Assembly (NCBI GenBank): GCA_026708005.1
Contig: JAPOVR010000093.1
Location: 1 to 51,930 of the forward strand
DNA from: Actinomycetes bacterium
Lineage (GTDB): Bacteria; Actinomycetota; Thermoleophilia; Gaiellales; Gaiellaceae
Reading direction: 5' to 3'
DNA: 51,930 bases
A program made the translations under genes and the position numbers. Below, in pieces: positions 8,706 to 17,648 of this stretch (its first letter is position 1; each line of letters starts with the position of its first letter). The notes beneath the pieces were generated by a model that ran no database searches, was not told the origin of the DNA, and worked only from the letters and a program-made list of their open reading frames with translations.

Positions 8706-9888
8706 ACGGGGGCTGCTGCGTGTTCCCGGCCGGCGGAGCTCCAGCGGCGGGCTGGCTGGCCTCAGCCGCAGTTCCGCGGCCGAAGCCGCTTGCCGATGCG
8801 GCGGGAAAGCATGCAGCAGGAGGCCCGACGTAGCGAAGGGCAGCTCGGTCGCCTACGTTCAACTTGGGCGCCCCGAGAGCACGCGCCGTCAGCTCGAGCC
8901 CGGCGGGAAGACGCACGCAGTAGCTGGCGTCGTGGCCGTAGAACTCACGGTTGACGACGATGCCATCGTCTCCAGCCGTGAGCTCGATCCGTTCTGGTCT
9001 GACCACGACCTGCACCGGGCCGTGCGCTGGATCGAGGAGCGGAACGAGGCCAAACGCCGTCTGTGCACGCAGGCCATTCGCATGCCCAGGGAGGATCGTG
9101 GCCTCGCCGACGAACTCGGCCACCGCTCGAGAGCAGGGGCGCTCGTACAGGTCGAACGGCTCCGCCTGTTGCTCCACCACACCGTCGATCATCACGGCCA
9201 CCTCGTCCCCGAGCTCAAAGGCCTCCTCCTGGTCGTGCGTGACGAACAAGGCAGTGATGCCAAGGTCGCGCATGAGCTCGCGAACATCGCGTCGGATCTG
9301 ACCCCTGAACGAGGCGTCGAGGTTCGAGAACGGCTCGTCGAGCAGGATGGCGGATGGCTCGTGAGCCAGCGCGCGGGCCAGGGCCACCCGCTGCTGCTGC
9401 CCGCCTGAGAGCGTCTCGGGCGGGCGATCGCCAAGCCCGTCCAGTCCGACGAGGGCGAGCAGCTCATCGACGAGCTCCGAGCGCCGCTCGCGGCGGCTCA
9501 GCCCGAACCCGATGTTGCGCGCGACGGAGACGTGGGGGAAGAGCGCCCAGTCCTGGAACACCATCCCGACGCCTCGTCGCTCGGCCGGGATCTCGAGGTC
9601 GCCGGTGCGCACCGGGGTAGCTCCGAGCCAGATCTCGCCGGCATCGGGTTTCTCAAGCCCCGCCACGCACCGCAGCAGGGTCGTCTTTCCGCAGCCACTC
9701 GGCCCGAGCAGCGCGACGATCGCTCCAGCCGGGACGTGGAGCGAGGCGCCGTCGACCGCGCGCGTGTTGCCGAATACCTTCTCGACGCCGTTGATCGTCA
9801 GTGAGTTCGGCGCGATGTCAGCTGCCCGCCGTACGCGCTCAGCCAGCGGGCGGGGGGTGGAGCTGGGATGGGGGGCGTGAGCTGGCAT
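8695..9888 (-). CDS. fbpC: ABC transporter ATPase, ferric iron type
   Basis: A 397-residue ATPase with Walker A GPSGCGKTT (about residue 62), Q-loop MVFQDWALFPHVSV, signature LSGGQQQRVALARAL, Walker B AILLDEPFSNLD and switch VTHDQEEAFELGD. The C-terminal ~130 residues form the TOBE-like regulatory domain of FbpC-type ATPases (VVVRPERIEL). It would power FbpA-FbpB. It lies some 4 kb from those genes, which have no ATPase in their own operon, so the assignment as partner is inference from family and absence of another candidate. The last ~35 residues are low-complexity Ala/Gly/Pro. It shares an intergenic region with the divergent FEA1-like lipoprotein gene. Confidence 0.88.
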   Translation of the reverse strand: MPAHAPHPSSTPRPLAERVRRAADIAPNSLTINGVEKVFGNTRAVDGASLHVPAGAIVALLGPSGCGKTTLLRCVAGLEKPDAGEIWLGATPVRTGDLEIPAERRGVGMVFQDWALFPHVSVARNIGFGLSRRERRSELVDELLALVGLDGLGDRPPETLSGGQQQRVALARALAHEPSAILLDEPFSNLDASFRGQIRRDVRELMRDLGITALFVTHDQEEAFELGDEVAVMIDGVVEQQAEPFDLYERPCSRAVAEFVGEATILPGHANGLRAQTAFGLVPLLDPAHGPVQVVVRPERIELTAGDDGIVVNREFYGHDASYCVRLPAGLELTARALGAPKLNVGDRAALRYVGPPAACFPAASASGFGRGTAAEASQPAAGAPPAGNTQQPPCDS

Positions 9889-9984
9889 GCCTCAGTGCAG
9901 TCGTAAGCATCACTTTACATCGCCGCTGAGGGCAAAGCATATGGACGAGGTCAGGAGAGGTGGGATCTTCATGCGATGGCTTGC

Positions 9985-10049
9985 TTGACATAGAGCCACT
10001 ATCGCATACGTTGGTTGTTATATAACCCTTATATGATATGTAAGGTATA
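9985..10049 (+). promoter_or_regulatory. AT-rich divergent promoter region with two dyads
   Basis: This is an AT-rich island in very GC-rich DNA. TTGACA at 9985-9990 is a perfect -35 hexamer; TACGTT 16 bases later is a moderate -10. Next comes the perfect palindrome GTTATATAAC (10017-10026) and then an imperfect dyad with arms CTTATAT and ATGTAAG. Two dyads between two iron-related genes look like operators. They resemble the IdeR boxes only in an ATAAGGG core, so the regulator is not identified. Confidence 0.5.
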
Positions 10050-10122
10050 GTTGTATGCCCAACGCTCAGGAGCGATGGAAGGCGCTGCTGAAGCGGTACG
10101 ACCTCAACCGAAGGACAGCACC

Positions 10123-11415
10123 ATGAGCTCCTCACCCCGCACACCCGCACGCCAGCGACGCCGCCCAGCGAAAGCCGGAAGCGTGGCGCTGGTCGCCTTC
10201 GTGGCGGCGCTTGCAGTCCTGTTGCTGGCCGCCGCGTGCGGCGGGGAGGACGATGGCGCTGAGGTGCGCAAGATCGGCGGCGAGGGATCAGTGAGCGCCT
10301 CGGCGTCCGGTAGCGCCTCCGGCTCGGCGAGCGGCCCCGCCAAATCGGGCAGCCCCTCGGGTTCGGCGAGCGGCCCCGCGAAGTCTGGGAGCCCGTCTGG
10401 TTCGGCGAGCGGGTCGCCTTCGGCGTCCGTGGCGGCCGTGACCGAGGAGGAGATCAAGGCGACCCCGGCTGACGGTGCGTATGCCTACGCGTCGACCGTC
10501 GATACCCACCGGCTCGTCGTTGCCGACATCTGCAGGATCGGCACGTTGCTCGATGCCGAGGGCGGGATCGACTTCGCTGCGATTGAGACGATCTACCGCG
10601 AGGGCGAGGCCTCCGTCAAGAGCGACGGGTCGGTCAGGTCGATCGGCGGTTTCGCGGCCAGGGACGACCGGGGCCATGGCCTCGACGTCTACTACGGGAC
10701 ACCCACACCGCTCGATGACTTCATCACCGAGGCCTTGACGGGCACCGGCCAGTTCGAGGGGGAGGCCGACGGGGTCCGGTCCCAGGGCATTGAGAAGGGG
10801 ATCCAGAACCAGGCGATGGTTGCCTGGGTCATCCACGAGTTCGCGGCTGCGCTCGGCAAGGCCGCTGACGGGAACTTCGCTATCGCCGACGGCGCTGTGC
10901 ACAACTGGGACGAGGGCTGGGCCTTCTACCACGGCTCAGAACCTGGCTGTGCTCCGTACGCAACCGGAGACAAACGCGCAGGGAACTTCGGGACGCTTGC
11001 AGCCGACGGCGAGACGGCGCTCGCCAACGAGCGCATTGCAGCCGCGATGATCGACGGCCGTGATGCGCTCGTGGCGGGCGACGCAGCCCGCGCCGAGGCG
11101 GCCGCTGCGGAGGTCGTGCGGAACGTCGTGATCATCTACTCGCAGGCGGCGGTGCGGTACGCCACCCTCATCGAAGGAGACCTCGCCGGCGGCGACGCAG
11201 ACGCAGCACGCGAGCACCAGGCTGAGGGTCTGGCGTTCTGGCGCGTCATCGAGGCGCTCGTTGCCGACGCCGGCGCTGACGTTGTCTCGATCAACACGTT
11301 CTTCAACCTTGCGAATCAACCGGCGCCAGGCGGCGGCGAGCTCGTCAGAGCGGGACTCGAGCCGGCGTGGGCAGCGCTTGGGATCAGTGACCAGGACATC
11401 GGTGAGCTCCAGTGA
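10123..11415 (+). CDS. FEA1-like (low-iron-inducible periplasmic) lipoprotein
   Basis: A 430-residue lipoprotein. After a basic start a hydrophobic segment ends in LLLAAACGGE, a lipobox with the Cys near residue 39. A low-complexity Ser/Gly/Ala/Pro linker follows (about residues 55-105) with a 13-residue unit repeated at least twice. The folded part, about 115-430, includes AVHNWDEGWAFYHG, a Cys-containing stretch and NFGT. This pattern resembles the FEA1 iron-assimilation proteins of green algae and their bacterial lipoprotein relatives, as I recall them; a more distant relation to EfeO/imelysin proteins is possible. The ATG at 10123 has AAGGA 8 bases upstream; an in-frame TTG at 10051 is less likely. 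It is divergent from fbpC, supporting a role in extracellular iron binding. Confidence 0.65.
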   Translation: MSSSPRTPARQRRRPAKAGSVALVAFVAALAVLLLAAACGGEDDGAEVRKIGGEGSVSASASGSASGSASGPAKSGSPSGSASGPAKSGSPSGSASGSPSASVAAVTEEEIKATPADGAYAYASTVDTHRLVVADICRIGTLLDAEGGIDFAAIETIYREGEASVKSDGSVRSIGGFAARDDRGHGLDVYYGTPTPLDDFITEALTGTGQFEGEADGVRSQGIEKGIQNQAMVAWVIHEFAAALGKAADGNFAIADGAVHNWDEGWAFYHGSEPGCAPYATGDKRAGNFGTLAADGETALANERIAAAMIDGRDALVAGDAARAEAAAAEVVRNVVIIYSQAAVRYATLIEGDLAGGDADAAREHQAEGLAFWRVIEALVADAGADVVSINTFFNLANQPAPGGGELVRAGLEPAWAALGISDQDIGELQ

Positions 11416-11660
11416 GCGCCGGCGATCGCGGGAGACCCCTTGACGGTGCATCGTGGATTGAGCTGGGCAGGCAACCGGCGAGCGAGGAACGACGCCCCAC
11501 GGTGAACTGCCGCTGACAGTCGAGGCGGAGACCGCCGACATCAGCCGGCTCGCGCCGGGTGCGCCGTATCGGCGCGCGTGGTGCGAGCTCGGGCTGCGGT
11601 TGCTGGTCGCGTCGTGGGGTGCGGCTTGCTCGCCCGGGCTGGCCGATCGGCTCGCCCGAC

Positions 11661-11861
11661 CTAGATCGTGATCTCGGCGCCGGGCGCCTCGAACCCGACA
11701 CGCTTGTGGTTGCCGTCGCAGAACGGCTTCATCTCGGACTGGCCGCACCGGCATAGCGCGATCGCGGGCTGCTCCTTCGTCTCGCCGCTGTCCACGCAGT
11801 ACGTGCCGCCAGTCTGGATGACGTAAGGGCCGTTCTCGTAAACCTTGATCGAGTCTGCCAT
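11661..11861 (-). CDS. CDGSH-type iron-sulfur protein
   Basis: A 66-residue protein made of little more than one CDGSH [2Fe-2S] domain. Residues 38-53 read CRCGQSEMKPFCDGNH, which holds the three Cys and one His ligands in the family spacing, with Asn where mitoNEET has Ser. The cluster is redox active and labile in known members; the role here is not known. AAGGAG stands 8 bases before the ATG. It is a single gene, minus strand, between the FEA1-like gene and the GAF gene, so it may belong to the iron neighbourhood. Confidence 0.9.
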   Translation of the reverse strand: MADSIKVYENGPYVIQTGGTYCVDSGETKEQPAIALCRCGQSEMKPFCDGNHKRVGFEAPGAEITI

Positions 11862-12013
11862 CTCTCGGCTCCTTCGGTGTTCGCGTCGCGGTGACGCATT
11901 CGTCGCTCTTTGGGCGGCGCGAGCGTCGCCCGTCTTCTACCAACGAACCACAGACCCCGGCGCAGTCGGGATCCTCACGAGTGTACGCGACGAGCCCGCC
12001 GGCGCCTGTGCGC

Positions 12014-12415
12014 CTACTCAACCTCCGACCAGGGGACGCCGCCGGTGTCCCAGCCGACGAGGCAGTGCGCTGAGAGCCGCTGCGCGACGCGACCCAGGAA
12101 CCTCTCGTCGGCCTCGGTCAGGGCGTGGGAGGGCGCCGTCGCGACGCGCAACTCGCCGACCCTGCTGCCGTCATGGATCACCGGCACCGCGAGGCTCCTT
12201 CCGACCGCCTCGTCGGCCGGCTCCTTGCCTCGCCAGGGACCACGCACAAGCTCGCCTGCCTCGACGAACGAGAGGTCCACGTACACGTAGCGCTCGACCG
12301 TACCAGCGAGCACGTCAACGGCCCTTCTCAGCACGACGTCGGCCTCGGGCTCCGTCTCGATCAGACGTTCGATCGTCTCAAGCACCCGGCTGAGCTGCTC
12401 GCGCTCCTGCACCAT
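12014..12415 (-). CDS. Small GAF-domain protein
   Basis: A 133-residue protein that is essentially one GAF domain: a helical start (MVQEREQLSRVLETIERL), a central beta-sheet with VYVDLSFVEAGE and SLAVPVIHDGSRVGELRVA, and a C-terminal helix (LTEADERFLGRVAQRLSAH). GAF domains bind small ligands or sense redox state; none is predictable here. The ATG at 12415 overlaps the TGA of the upstream thioesterase frame (TGATG), which decides the start and implies translational coupling. It is the last gene of the manB-thioesterase-GAF operon. Confidence 0.75.
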   Translation of the reverse strand: MVQEREQLSRVLETIERLIETEPEADVVLRRAVDVLAGTVERYVYVDLSFVEAGELVRGPWRGKEPADEAVGRSLAVPVIHDGSRVGELRVATAPSHALTEADERFLGRVAQRLSAHCLVGWDTGGVPWSEVE

Positions 12416-12869
12416 CACGCGCACCCGCTGCCCTTGAAGGCCGGAACGATCGCGGCGAACTCGTCCGGGATCGGCGTTGGGCGGCGCTCCGCGAGCTCGA
12501 CGAGGACGAGCGTCTGCTCCGCCGTGCACATGAGCACGCTGTCGATTGTCCGGTAGGCCTCAAACCGTGTCGTCACGCTCGTTCGACCGATCCGGCTCAT
12601 GCGGACGAACGTCTCGAGCAGGTCGTCGAACACTGCGGGAGCGTGGTACTTGATCGTGCTTGCCCGCATCACGAACTGCCGCGGACCGAGGTCGGCTTCG
12701 AGCAGGCCCAGGCGGCGGAGGTACTCGACCCGCGCGAGGTCGAAGAAGGGGAGGTAGCGGCCGTAGTAGACGATCCCCTGCGCGTCGGTGTCGGAGAAGC
12801 CAACGCGGGTGAACGCCGAGAAGCGAAACGGCGGCTTGCGTCGGTCAGCCCTGCGCTGGTGTGCGTCAT
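12415..12869 (-). pseudogene. Acyl-CoA thioesterase (4HBT hotdog), frameshifted near its start
   Basis: From about 12840 down to 12415 one frame encodes a clear 4HBT hotdog domain: FRFSAFTRVGFSDTDAQG, then GIVYYGRYLPFFDLARVEYL, with the catalytic-type Asp in SDTDAQG. That frame has no ATG, GTG or TTG before the domain. The only good start is the ATG at 12867-12869, which overlaps the manB stop as ATGA, but it reads another frame. One missing base near 12825-12840 would join them into a protein of about 150 residues. It may be an assembly error, a real mutation or a -1 shift. The enzyme would hydrolyse acyl-CoA thioesters. Confidence 0.75.
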
Positions 12870-14212
12870 GCTCGCATGATCGCCAATGCCTCGTCCCGCT
12901 TTCTCTCCATCAGTTCCCGTGAGCGTGCCTCGACGTTGAGCCGCAGTAGCGGCTCGGTGTTCGACGGCCGGACGTTCAGATGCCAGTCCTCTGACATGAC
13001 AGACACGCCGTCGAGATGCGAGATCTCACCCTGGGGACCGAAGCGTTCCTTGATCTCCTGGACCTTCACCGCGATGTCGTCAACCGGCGTGTTGAGCTCA
13101 CCGCTCAGGAAGTACCGCTCGCGCAGCGGCTGCACGAGCTGAGAGAGGGGTCGGTCCTCGCGTGAGATGAGCTCGAGCATGAGCAGCGCTGGCACCGTGC
13201 CCGTGTCCGCCTGGTGGAAGGCGCGGAAGTAGTAGTGGCCCGAGACCTCCCCGCCGAACGCGGCGTCCGTCTCGCGCATGCGCTGCTTGATGAACGCGTG
13301 GCCGACGCGGTTGATGAGCGCGGTGCCGCCGGCCGCCTCGACGAGATCGGGCACGGCCCAGCTGGCCCGTACGTCGTAAATCACCGTCGCTCCTGGCTCC
13401 TTCTTCAGCATGGTCTTCGCCAAGAGCGCCGTGATGAAGTCGCCGGGGACGAACTCGCCCTTGTCGTCGACGAAGAAGCACCGATCGGCGTCGCCGTCAA
13501 AGGCAAGGCCGAGGTCGGCGCCTTCCTCCGTCACCTTCTCGGCGACGAATGCGCGGTTCTTAGGCAGGAGCGGGTTCGGCTCGTGGTGTGGGAAGGTGCC
13601 GTCGGGCTCGAAGTGGCAGCACACGGCGTCGATCGGAAGCTGAGCAAGGACCGGCGGCAGCATCGCTCCAGCCATGCCGTTTGCCCCATCGATCACGACC
13701 CGTAGCGGTCGGATACTGGCAACGTCGATGAACGAGAGGACCCGCTCGGCCCAGCCGGGATAGACGTTGTGCTCGCTCCACTCGCCCGGGTCCACGGGTT
13801 CCCAGCTAGCGAAGCTGCACAGTGCTCGATCGCGGATGCGCAGGAGGTCGGAGCCACCGACGGGTCGCGCGCCGCGGCGCACGACCTTCATCCCCGTGTA
13901 TTCCTTCGGGTTGTGCGAGGCGGTCACGGCGATTCCGCCGTCGAGGCCAAGCTCGCCGACCGCGTGGTAGAGCATCTCGGTTCCGATCATGCCGAGCTCG
14001 ACGACGTCGGCGCCGCCGTGGAGGGCCCCTCGGATTGCTGCATCGGCCATCGCGGGGCCGTGCGTGCGCATGTCGCGCCCGACTGCAATCGCCTTCGGCT
14101 CGAACTCCTCAACGTAGGCCCTGCCGACGGCGTAGGCGCCGTCCTCGTCGATCTGCGTCGGGTGGATGCCCCGCACATCGTACGCCTTGAAGACTGAGGC
14201 CTCAAGCGCCAT
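12866..14212 (-). CDS. manB: Phosphomannomutase/phosphoglucomutase
   Basis: A 448-residue alpha-D-phosphohexomutase that interconverts 6- and 1-phosphates of mannose or glucose. The phosphoserine loop is VTASHNPKEYTGMK (about residue 100), the metal loop DGDADRCFF (about 240), the sugar-specificity loop GGEVSGHYYF (about 320) and the C-terminal phosphate loop RPSNTEPLLRLNVEAR (about 420). All four are intact and the length is standard. AGGA lies 8 bases before the ATG. First gene of an operon with the thioesterase and GAF genes; products would feed nucleotide-sugar synthesis. Confidence 0.93.
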   Translation of the reverse strand: MALEASVFKAYDVRGIHPTQIDEDGAYAVGRAYVEEFEPKAIAVGRDMRTHGPAMADAAIRGALHGGADVVELGMIGTEMLYHAVGELGLDGGIAVTASHNPKEYTGMKVVRRGARPVGGSDLLRIRDRALCSFASWEPVDPGEWSEHNVYPGWAERVLSFIDVASIRPLRVVIDGANGMAGAMLPPVLAQLPIDAVCCHFEPDGTFPHHEPNPLLPKNRAFVAEKVTEEGADLGLAFDGDADRCFFVDDKGEFVPGDFITALLAKTMLKKEPGATVIYDVRASWAVPDLVEAAGGTALINRVGHAFIKQRMRETDAAFGGEVSGHYYFRAFHQADTGTVPALLMLELISREDRPLSQLVQPLRERYFLSGELNTPVDDIAVKVQEIKERFGPQGEISHLDGVSVMSEDWHLNVRPSNTEPLLRLNVEARSRELMERKRDEALAIMRA

Positions 14213-14832
14213 CGCCGAATCCTAGGCACCGGCTGGGGCTGCGGCCCAGCCACCGCTCCGCCTCCTCGTGGCCGGTCTCCGGTCGCGAATCTTCATCTGG
14301 TACAGAGCGGGCTCCTGGCACAGGTAGGATGGAGTCATGGGCAGCGGCGCCTGTGCCGCGCGGCTCAGCCGGGTGCAGCGAGCCCGCCGTCCGCGGGCCT
14401 GCCACCCGCTCGGTCGGCGGGCGCTTCACGGGCCCATCTCGTTGGCCGCTGCCCGCGCGTTTGCCGACTGCTCTGCTACCAAGACGCTGGCTGGCAGGCG
14501 CCTGGCCCAACGCTCCTCACGGCTGGCTGCTGCCGGCCCGACTTCCAGTCAGGCATCGACGAGGCGTCGCGGCTGTGGCAGGCGTCGTGGCCACGGCTGG
14601 CGTGCGGTCACGGCCGTGCAGAGTTGACGCGGTCTCGTGACTCTCTTATGACAGATCGTGCGCAAGCTGTGCGCTTTTCTGGGCTACCTTCCCCCGGTGG
14701 TGGGTGGGGGTGGGCTGCCCTTCGGGGCAGCCGAGCCAGAGCCGGTCGGGCCAGAGGCGCCGGCTATAGCCGGTCGGGCCAGAGGCGGCCTGGCCAGAAG
14801 CGGCGGGCCAAGACTGACAACCTGGCTGGCTG
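14213..14832. other. Gene-free region with a dispersed element
   Basis: No gene can be supported between the manB start and the end of the HIT gene. The region must hold the manB promoter, but no strong -35/-10 pair stands out. It contains copy B of the dispersed element (14623-14732). Downstream of it a short unit near CGGTCGGGCCAGAGGCG occurs twice, at about 14743 and 14771. Confidence 0.6.
14623..14732 (+). repeat. Dispersed intergenic element, copy B
   Basis: Blocks in order: TTGACGCGGTCTCGTGAC, TTATGACAGATCGTGCGCAAG, GGGCTACC, CCCCCGGTGGTGGGTGGGGG and GGGCTGCCC. TTGACG and TATGAC are 17 bases apart, a promoter-like spacing. The 3' end is a perfect hairpin: 8-bp stem GGCTGCCC/GGGCAGCC with a TTCG loop at 14713-14732, the strongest hairpin among the copies. 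Confidence 0.78.
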
Positions 14833-15324
14833 CTACTGCGAGCCCGGCCAAGCCGCGGCGAGCCGCGCGCGCGTCTCCTCCAGGTGCTGAGGCATCACCT
14901 TAACATCAGCGAGAACCGGCATGAAGTTCGTGTCGCCGGCCCAGCGCGGCACGACGTGGAGGTGGACGTGGTCGACGATGCCTGCACCGGCAACCCGCCC
15001 GAGGTTCCACCCGAGGTTGTAGCCGTGCGGGGCCATCGTCTCAGCGAGTACCCCGAGGGCGGTTGTCGTGAGCCGGTGTACCTCGAGGGCCTCCTCGCCT
15101 GTGAGTGCGCCGAGGTCACCGCAGTGGCGTGCCGGTGCAACCATGAGGTGCCCGGACACGTACGGGAACTTGTTGAGGAGCACGAAGGCCGCCGAGCCAC
15201 GGTGGATCACGTACATCTCCGCCTGCTGCGCGCCGCTCTCCCAGGCGCGGCAGAACACGCAGCCAGGGTCGTCATCGACCAGCTCGATGTATTCCATCCG
15301 CCAGGGAGCCCAGAGATGCTCCAT
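14833..15324 (-). CDS. HIT-family hydrolase/phosphorylase
   Basis: A 163-residue HIT protein. The N-terminus MEHLWAPWRMEYIE and the CVFC pair are typical of the actinobacterial HIT/Ap4A phosphorylase-like group; the active site is VDHVHLHVVPRW (about residue 115) with the H-x-H-x-H triad and the following W. These enzymes cleave nucleotide polyphosphates or nucleoside phosphoramidates; the exact substrate is unknown. It starts 30 bases after the broken lipoprotein gene on the same strand. Confidence 0.9.
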   Translation of the reverse strand: MEHLWAPWRMEYIELVDDDPGCVFCRAWESGAQQAEMYVIHRGSAAFVLLNKFPYVSGHLMVAPARHCGDLGALTGEEALEVHRLTTTALGVLAETMAPHGYNLGWNLGRVAGAGIVDHVHLHVVPRWAGDTNFMPVLADVKVMPQHLEETRARLAAAWPGSQ

Positions 15325-15354
15325 CGGTGGATTGTGCCGGTGCTGCCGGCGGGC

Positions 15355-16757
15355 CTAGTCGCCGATCTCGATGGGAAGGAAGATGCCGATCGGGCTGGCG
15401 TCCTTGGCGCTTCGCTCTCCGACGAACAGCTCGTATGCACCCGGATCGAGCTCCTCGATGACGAACGCCAACTGCCCCCACGCATCGATGTAGTCGTTCG
15501 TCGTGAAGCCGTAGCGGACATCGCGGAGCGTGCCGAGGTAGTCGGTCCCCGAGAACGTCGCGGCGACCGGCTGGCCGCTTCCCGATTGCTCTGCGATCGT
15601 ACGCAGCTCGGCCGCGCCATTTGCATCGAGCGGACGCACGTAGCCGTTGATGCGTATCTCGGGCACGAGAGCCTCTCCGGGCGCCCCGCGACTCTCGATC
15701 TCGGTGATGGTAACACTTCGCCCGACGATCGGGCCTGGGCCGGGGCCTGACAGACCGGGGCATCTCGCAGGTCGATGACGAGTCGCGCCGGGTCGTGAAG
15801 CACCGCGGCGCTGAGGCGCTTCTCGGTCTCGAAGTGCAGCATGACGCTCAAGCCACCGCGCGTGTTTCGGGCGACGAAAGCCGCGCCGTCGTCGAGCCTG
15901 AGCTCGGTCGTGGTCGGCCGCACCGCCGCGATCTGGGGCGGCAGGACGATCTCAACGCCGCCCTTGTGAGGACGGTGATGCCGGTGCGGACGGCCGCTGC
16001 GAGCGAGTGCGGCCATGGCGGATCGTTTGCGAAGCTTCCGCCGGCGCCGAAGATGACGACAAGCCGGTCACACGCATCCCCGCGCCCATAGTCGAGCGCG
16101 AAGACGTGGTCTGCCGTTGAGCCGGCCTTGCCGGCGAGCTCCTTAAGGCCCTCGGCAAGGCCCTCGGTTAGGGTGCACGGCTGCTCGACCAGCGGCGCCC
16201 GCCAGGCGGCGGGTACGCGCAGGTCGCGTGAGTCAACCCATCCGGTTGAGCTATCCGCGAGCTCGACCTCCCAGAAGCCTGCCTCAGGCAGGCTCGGCGT
16301 CGCGGCCCCGGTGGTCATGAGCTGTGGGGCTTCGGGTCCCAATGTTCCAACCACCTCCTCCGTCAGGCTTGGGCCGGAGCGAACCTCAGCGCCGTCGCTG
16401 CCAACAGCGAAACCGACCGCGGGCAGCTTGGCGGCTCCGACGGTGGAGGCAGCGGAGGTGGTGGTTCTGGCGGTGGAGGCGGCGGCGCTATCGGTGGAGG
16501 CGGCGCCGCTGGCGACGGAGGTGGAGGGTGAGGAGCGGGTTCTGGCGTTGGGACAGGATCCGGCTCTGGGCCTGCGGGCTCCTGTACCGGTGGGGGCGGC
16601 TCGGGATCAGGCTCGGGATCAGGTGCAGCCTTCGGGCTCGATGAATCCGCCGCGCCGCGCATGCCGCGCTCAGCATGAGCAGCGCCGCGAGCGCCGCCGG
16701 CAGCAGACCAGAGAGGACAACGCGGAGCAAGCTCGGCAGCAGCGCCTGCATGGCCAC
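15355..16757 (-). pseudogene. SH3/Gmad2-like lipoprotein, broken by several frameshifts
   Basis: Four reading frames in succession give one sensible protein of about 460 residues. (1) 16757 to ~16660: a lipoprotein signal, LLPAALAALLMLSAACAA. (2) ~16660 to ~16450: a Pro/Glu-rich linker (PDPEPDPEPPPP). (3) ~16450 to ~15970: an SH3-like segment (AEVRSGPSLTEEVVGTLG, GFWEVELADSSTGWVDSRDL). (4) ~15970 to ~15730: an AMIN-like segment (GGVEIVLPPQI, VLHDPARLVIDLRDAP). (5) ~15730 to 15355: a Gmad2-like end (PEIRINGYVRP, ELFVGERSAKDASPIGIF). At least three or four indels are needed. Such proteins sit on the cell surface; the role is unknown. Decay and assembly error are both possible. Confidence 0.65.
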
Positions 16758-17648
16758 GCATTGTGGTAGATGTGGGTGTTCTTTCGCTGCGGCTCCGAGC
16801 TGCGAATCCTCAGCATGGTGGTCCGTCGGGATCCCTTTGCAAGCCGGGGGTTGCCGGGGCCACGCAGGCTAGAGAAGACCCGGATGACGCTGCCCGGTGG
16901 CGCGGAGAGGCGCCCTCGTGCCATGTGTTGACGCAGCGCGTTGAGGAAAAGAGCTGGGGGAGCACGCCGGTGGCTCTCGCCAAGGGGCAACTGCCAAGGG
17001 CAACCCAAAGGACGAGAGATAAAGGCCTGGGTTGCCCGGTTGCCCCGGCGTCTGTATCCCGGCGGGCGAAACGGCTGAGCCGCGTTGGCAGAGCGTCCGA
17101 GCGGCGTTACGGAGTTGGCACAGTCTCATGACGCTTCTGTGACAGATCGTGCGAAAGCCGTGCGTTTTTCCGGGCTACCCTCCCCCGGGTGGTGGGTGGG
17201 GGCGGGCTGCCCTTCGTAGCGGCCCGGCCGCCTCGGCAGGCCCGGCCGCCTGCCGAGCCTCGCGCCCGCACTTGGCTCGGCGTCCGGGCACAGATCAAAG
17301 GGCGGCGGCGGCCGAGCGTTCGCCTGCCTCCGGTGCGTCTGCGGTCCACCACGGCCGGGCAGGCGCCGCTCCTAGCCCGCCCGGCAGCTGCACGCCAGTG
17401 GTCATTCGGCTCGGGTGAAATCGCGTTGTCCTCGCAGCAATCCCGCCACAGAACTCGCGAGAGTCGCTCGGACCGAACCCGCGCCGGTGGCCGCGACCCT
17501 GCGCGGGCTGAGGCTGAGTGACCTCAGGCAGCAACCGATATCGGACAGAACCCTCGTCGGTGGTCGCAGCACTGTCGCAATGGCTTTCGATGGCAGCCGC
17601 AGGAGCCGCCTGGACAGGCCAGCCGCTGGGCTCTCCGTGGCACTCCGG
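16758..17648. other. Gene-free region with a dispersed element
   Basis: About 890 bp between the start of the broken lipoprotein gene and the end of corA. I see no supported gene. It carries copy C of the dispersed element at 17114-17212, followed by GC-rich short repeats (GGCCCGGCCGCCT occurs twice near 17220-17255). Confidence 0.6.
17114..17212 (+). repeat. Dispersed intergenic element, copy C
   Basis: Blocks in order: TTGGCACAGTCTCATGACG, CTTCTGTGACAGATCGTGCG, AAAGCCGTGCG, GGGCTACCCTCCCCCGGG, TGGTGGGTGGGGGCGGGC and TGCCC. It is the copy closest to the consensus of the four. TTGGCA and TGTGAC are 17 bases apart, as in copy B. Confidence 0.8.

Noticed and set aside
11480-11650. Possible plus-strand coding remnant after the FEA1-like gene
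   Set aside because: The frame reads protein-like for about 50 residues but has no start and no recognisable family, and the stretch is under 300 bases.
14620-14660. Dispersed element as a simple promoter
   Set aside because: TTGACG-N17-TATGAC fits in copy B, but copies A and D lack the spacing and no gene starts just downstream in any copy.
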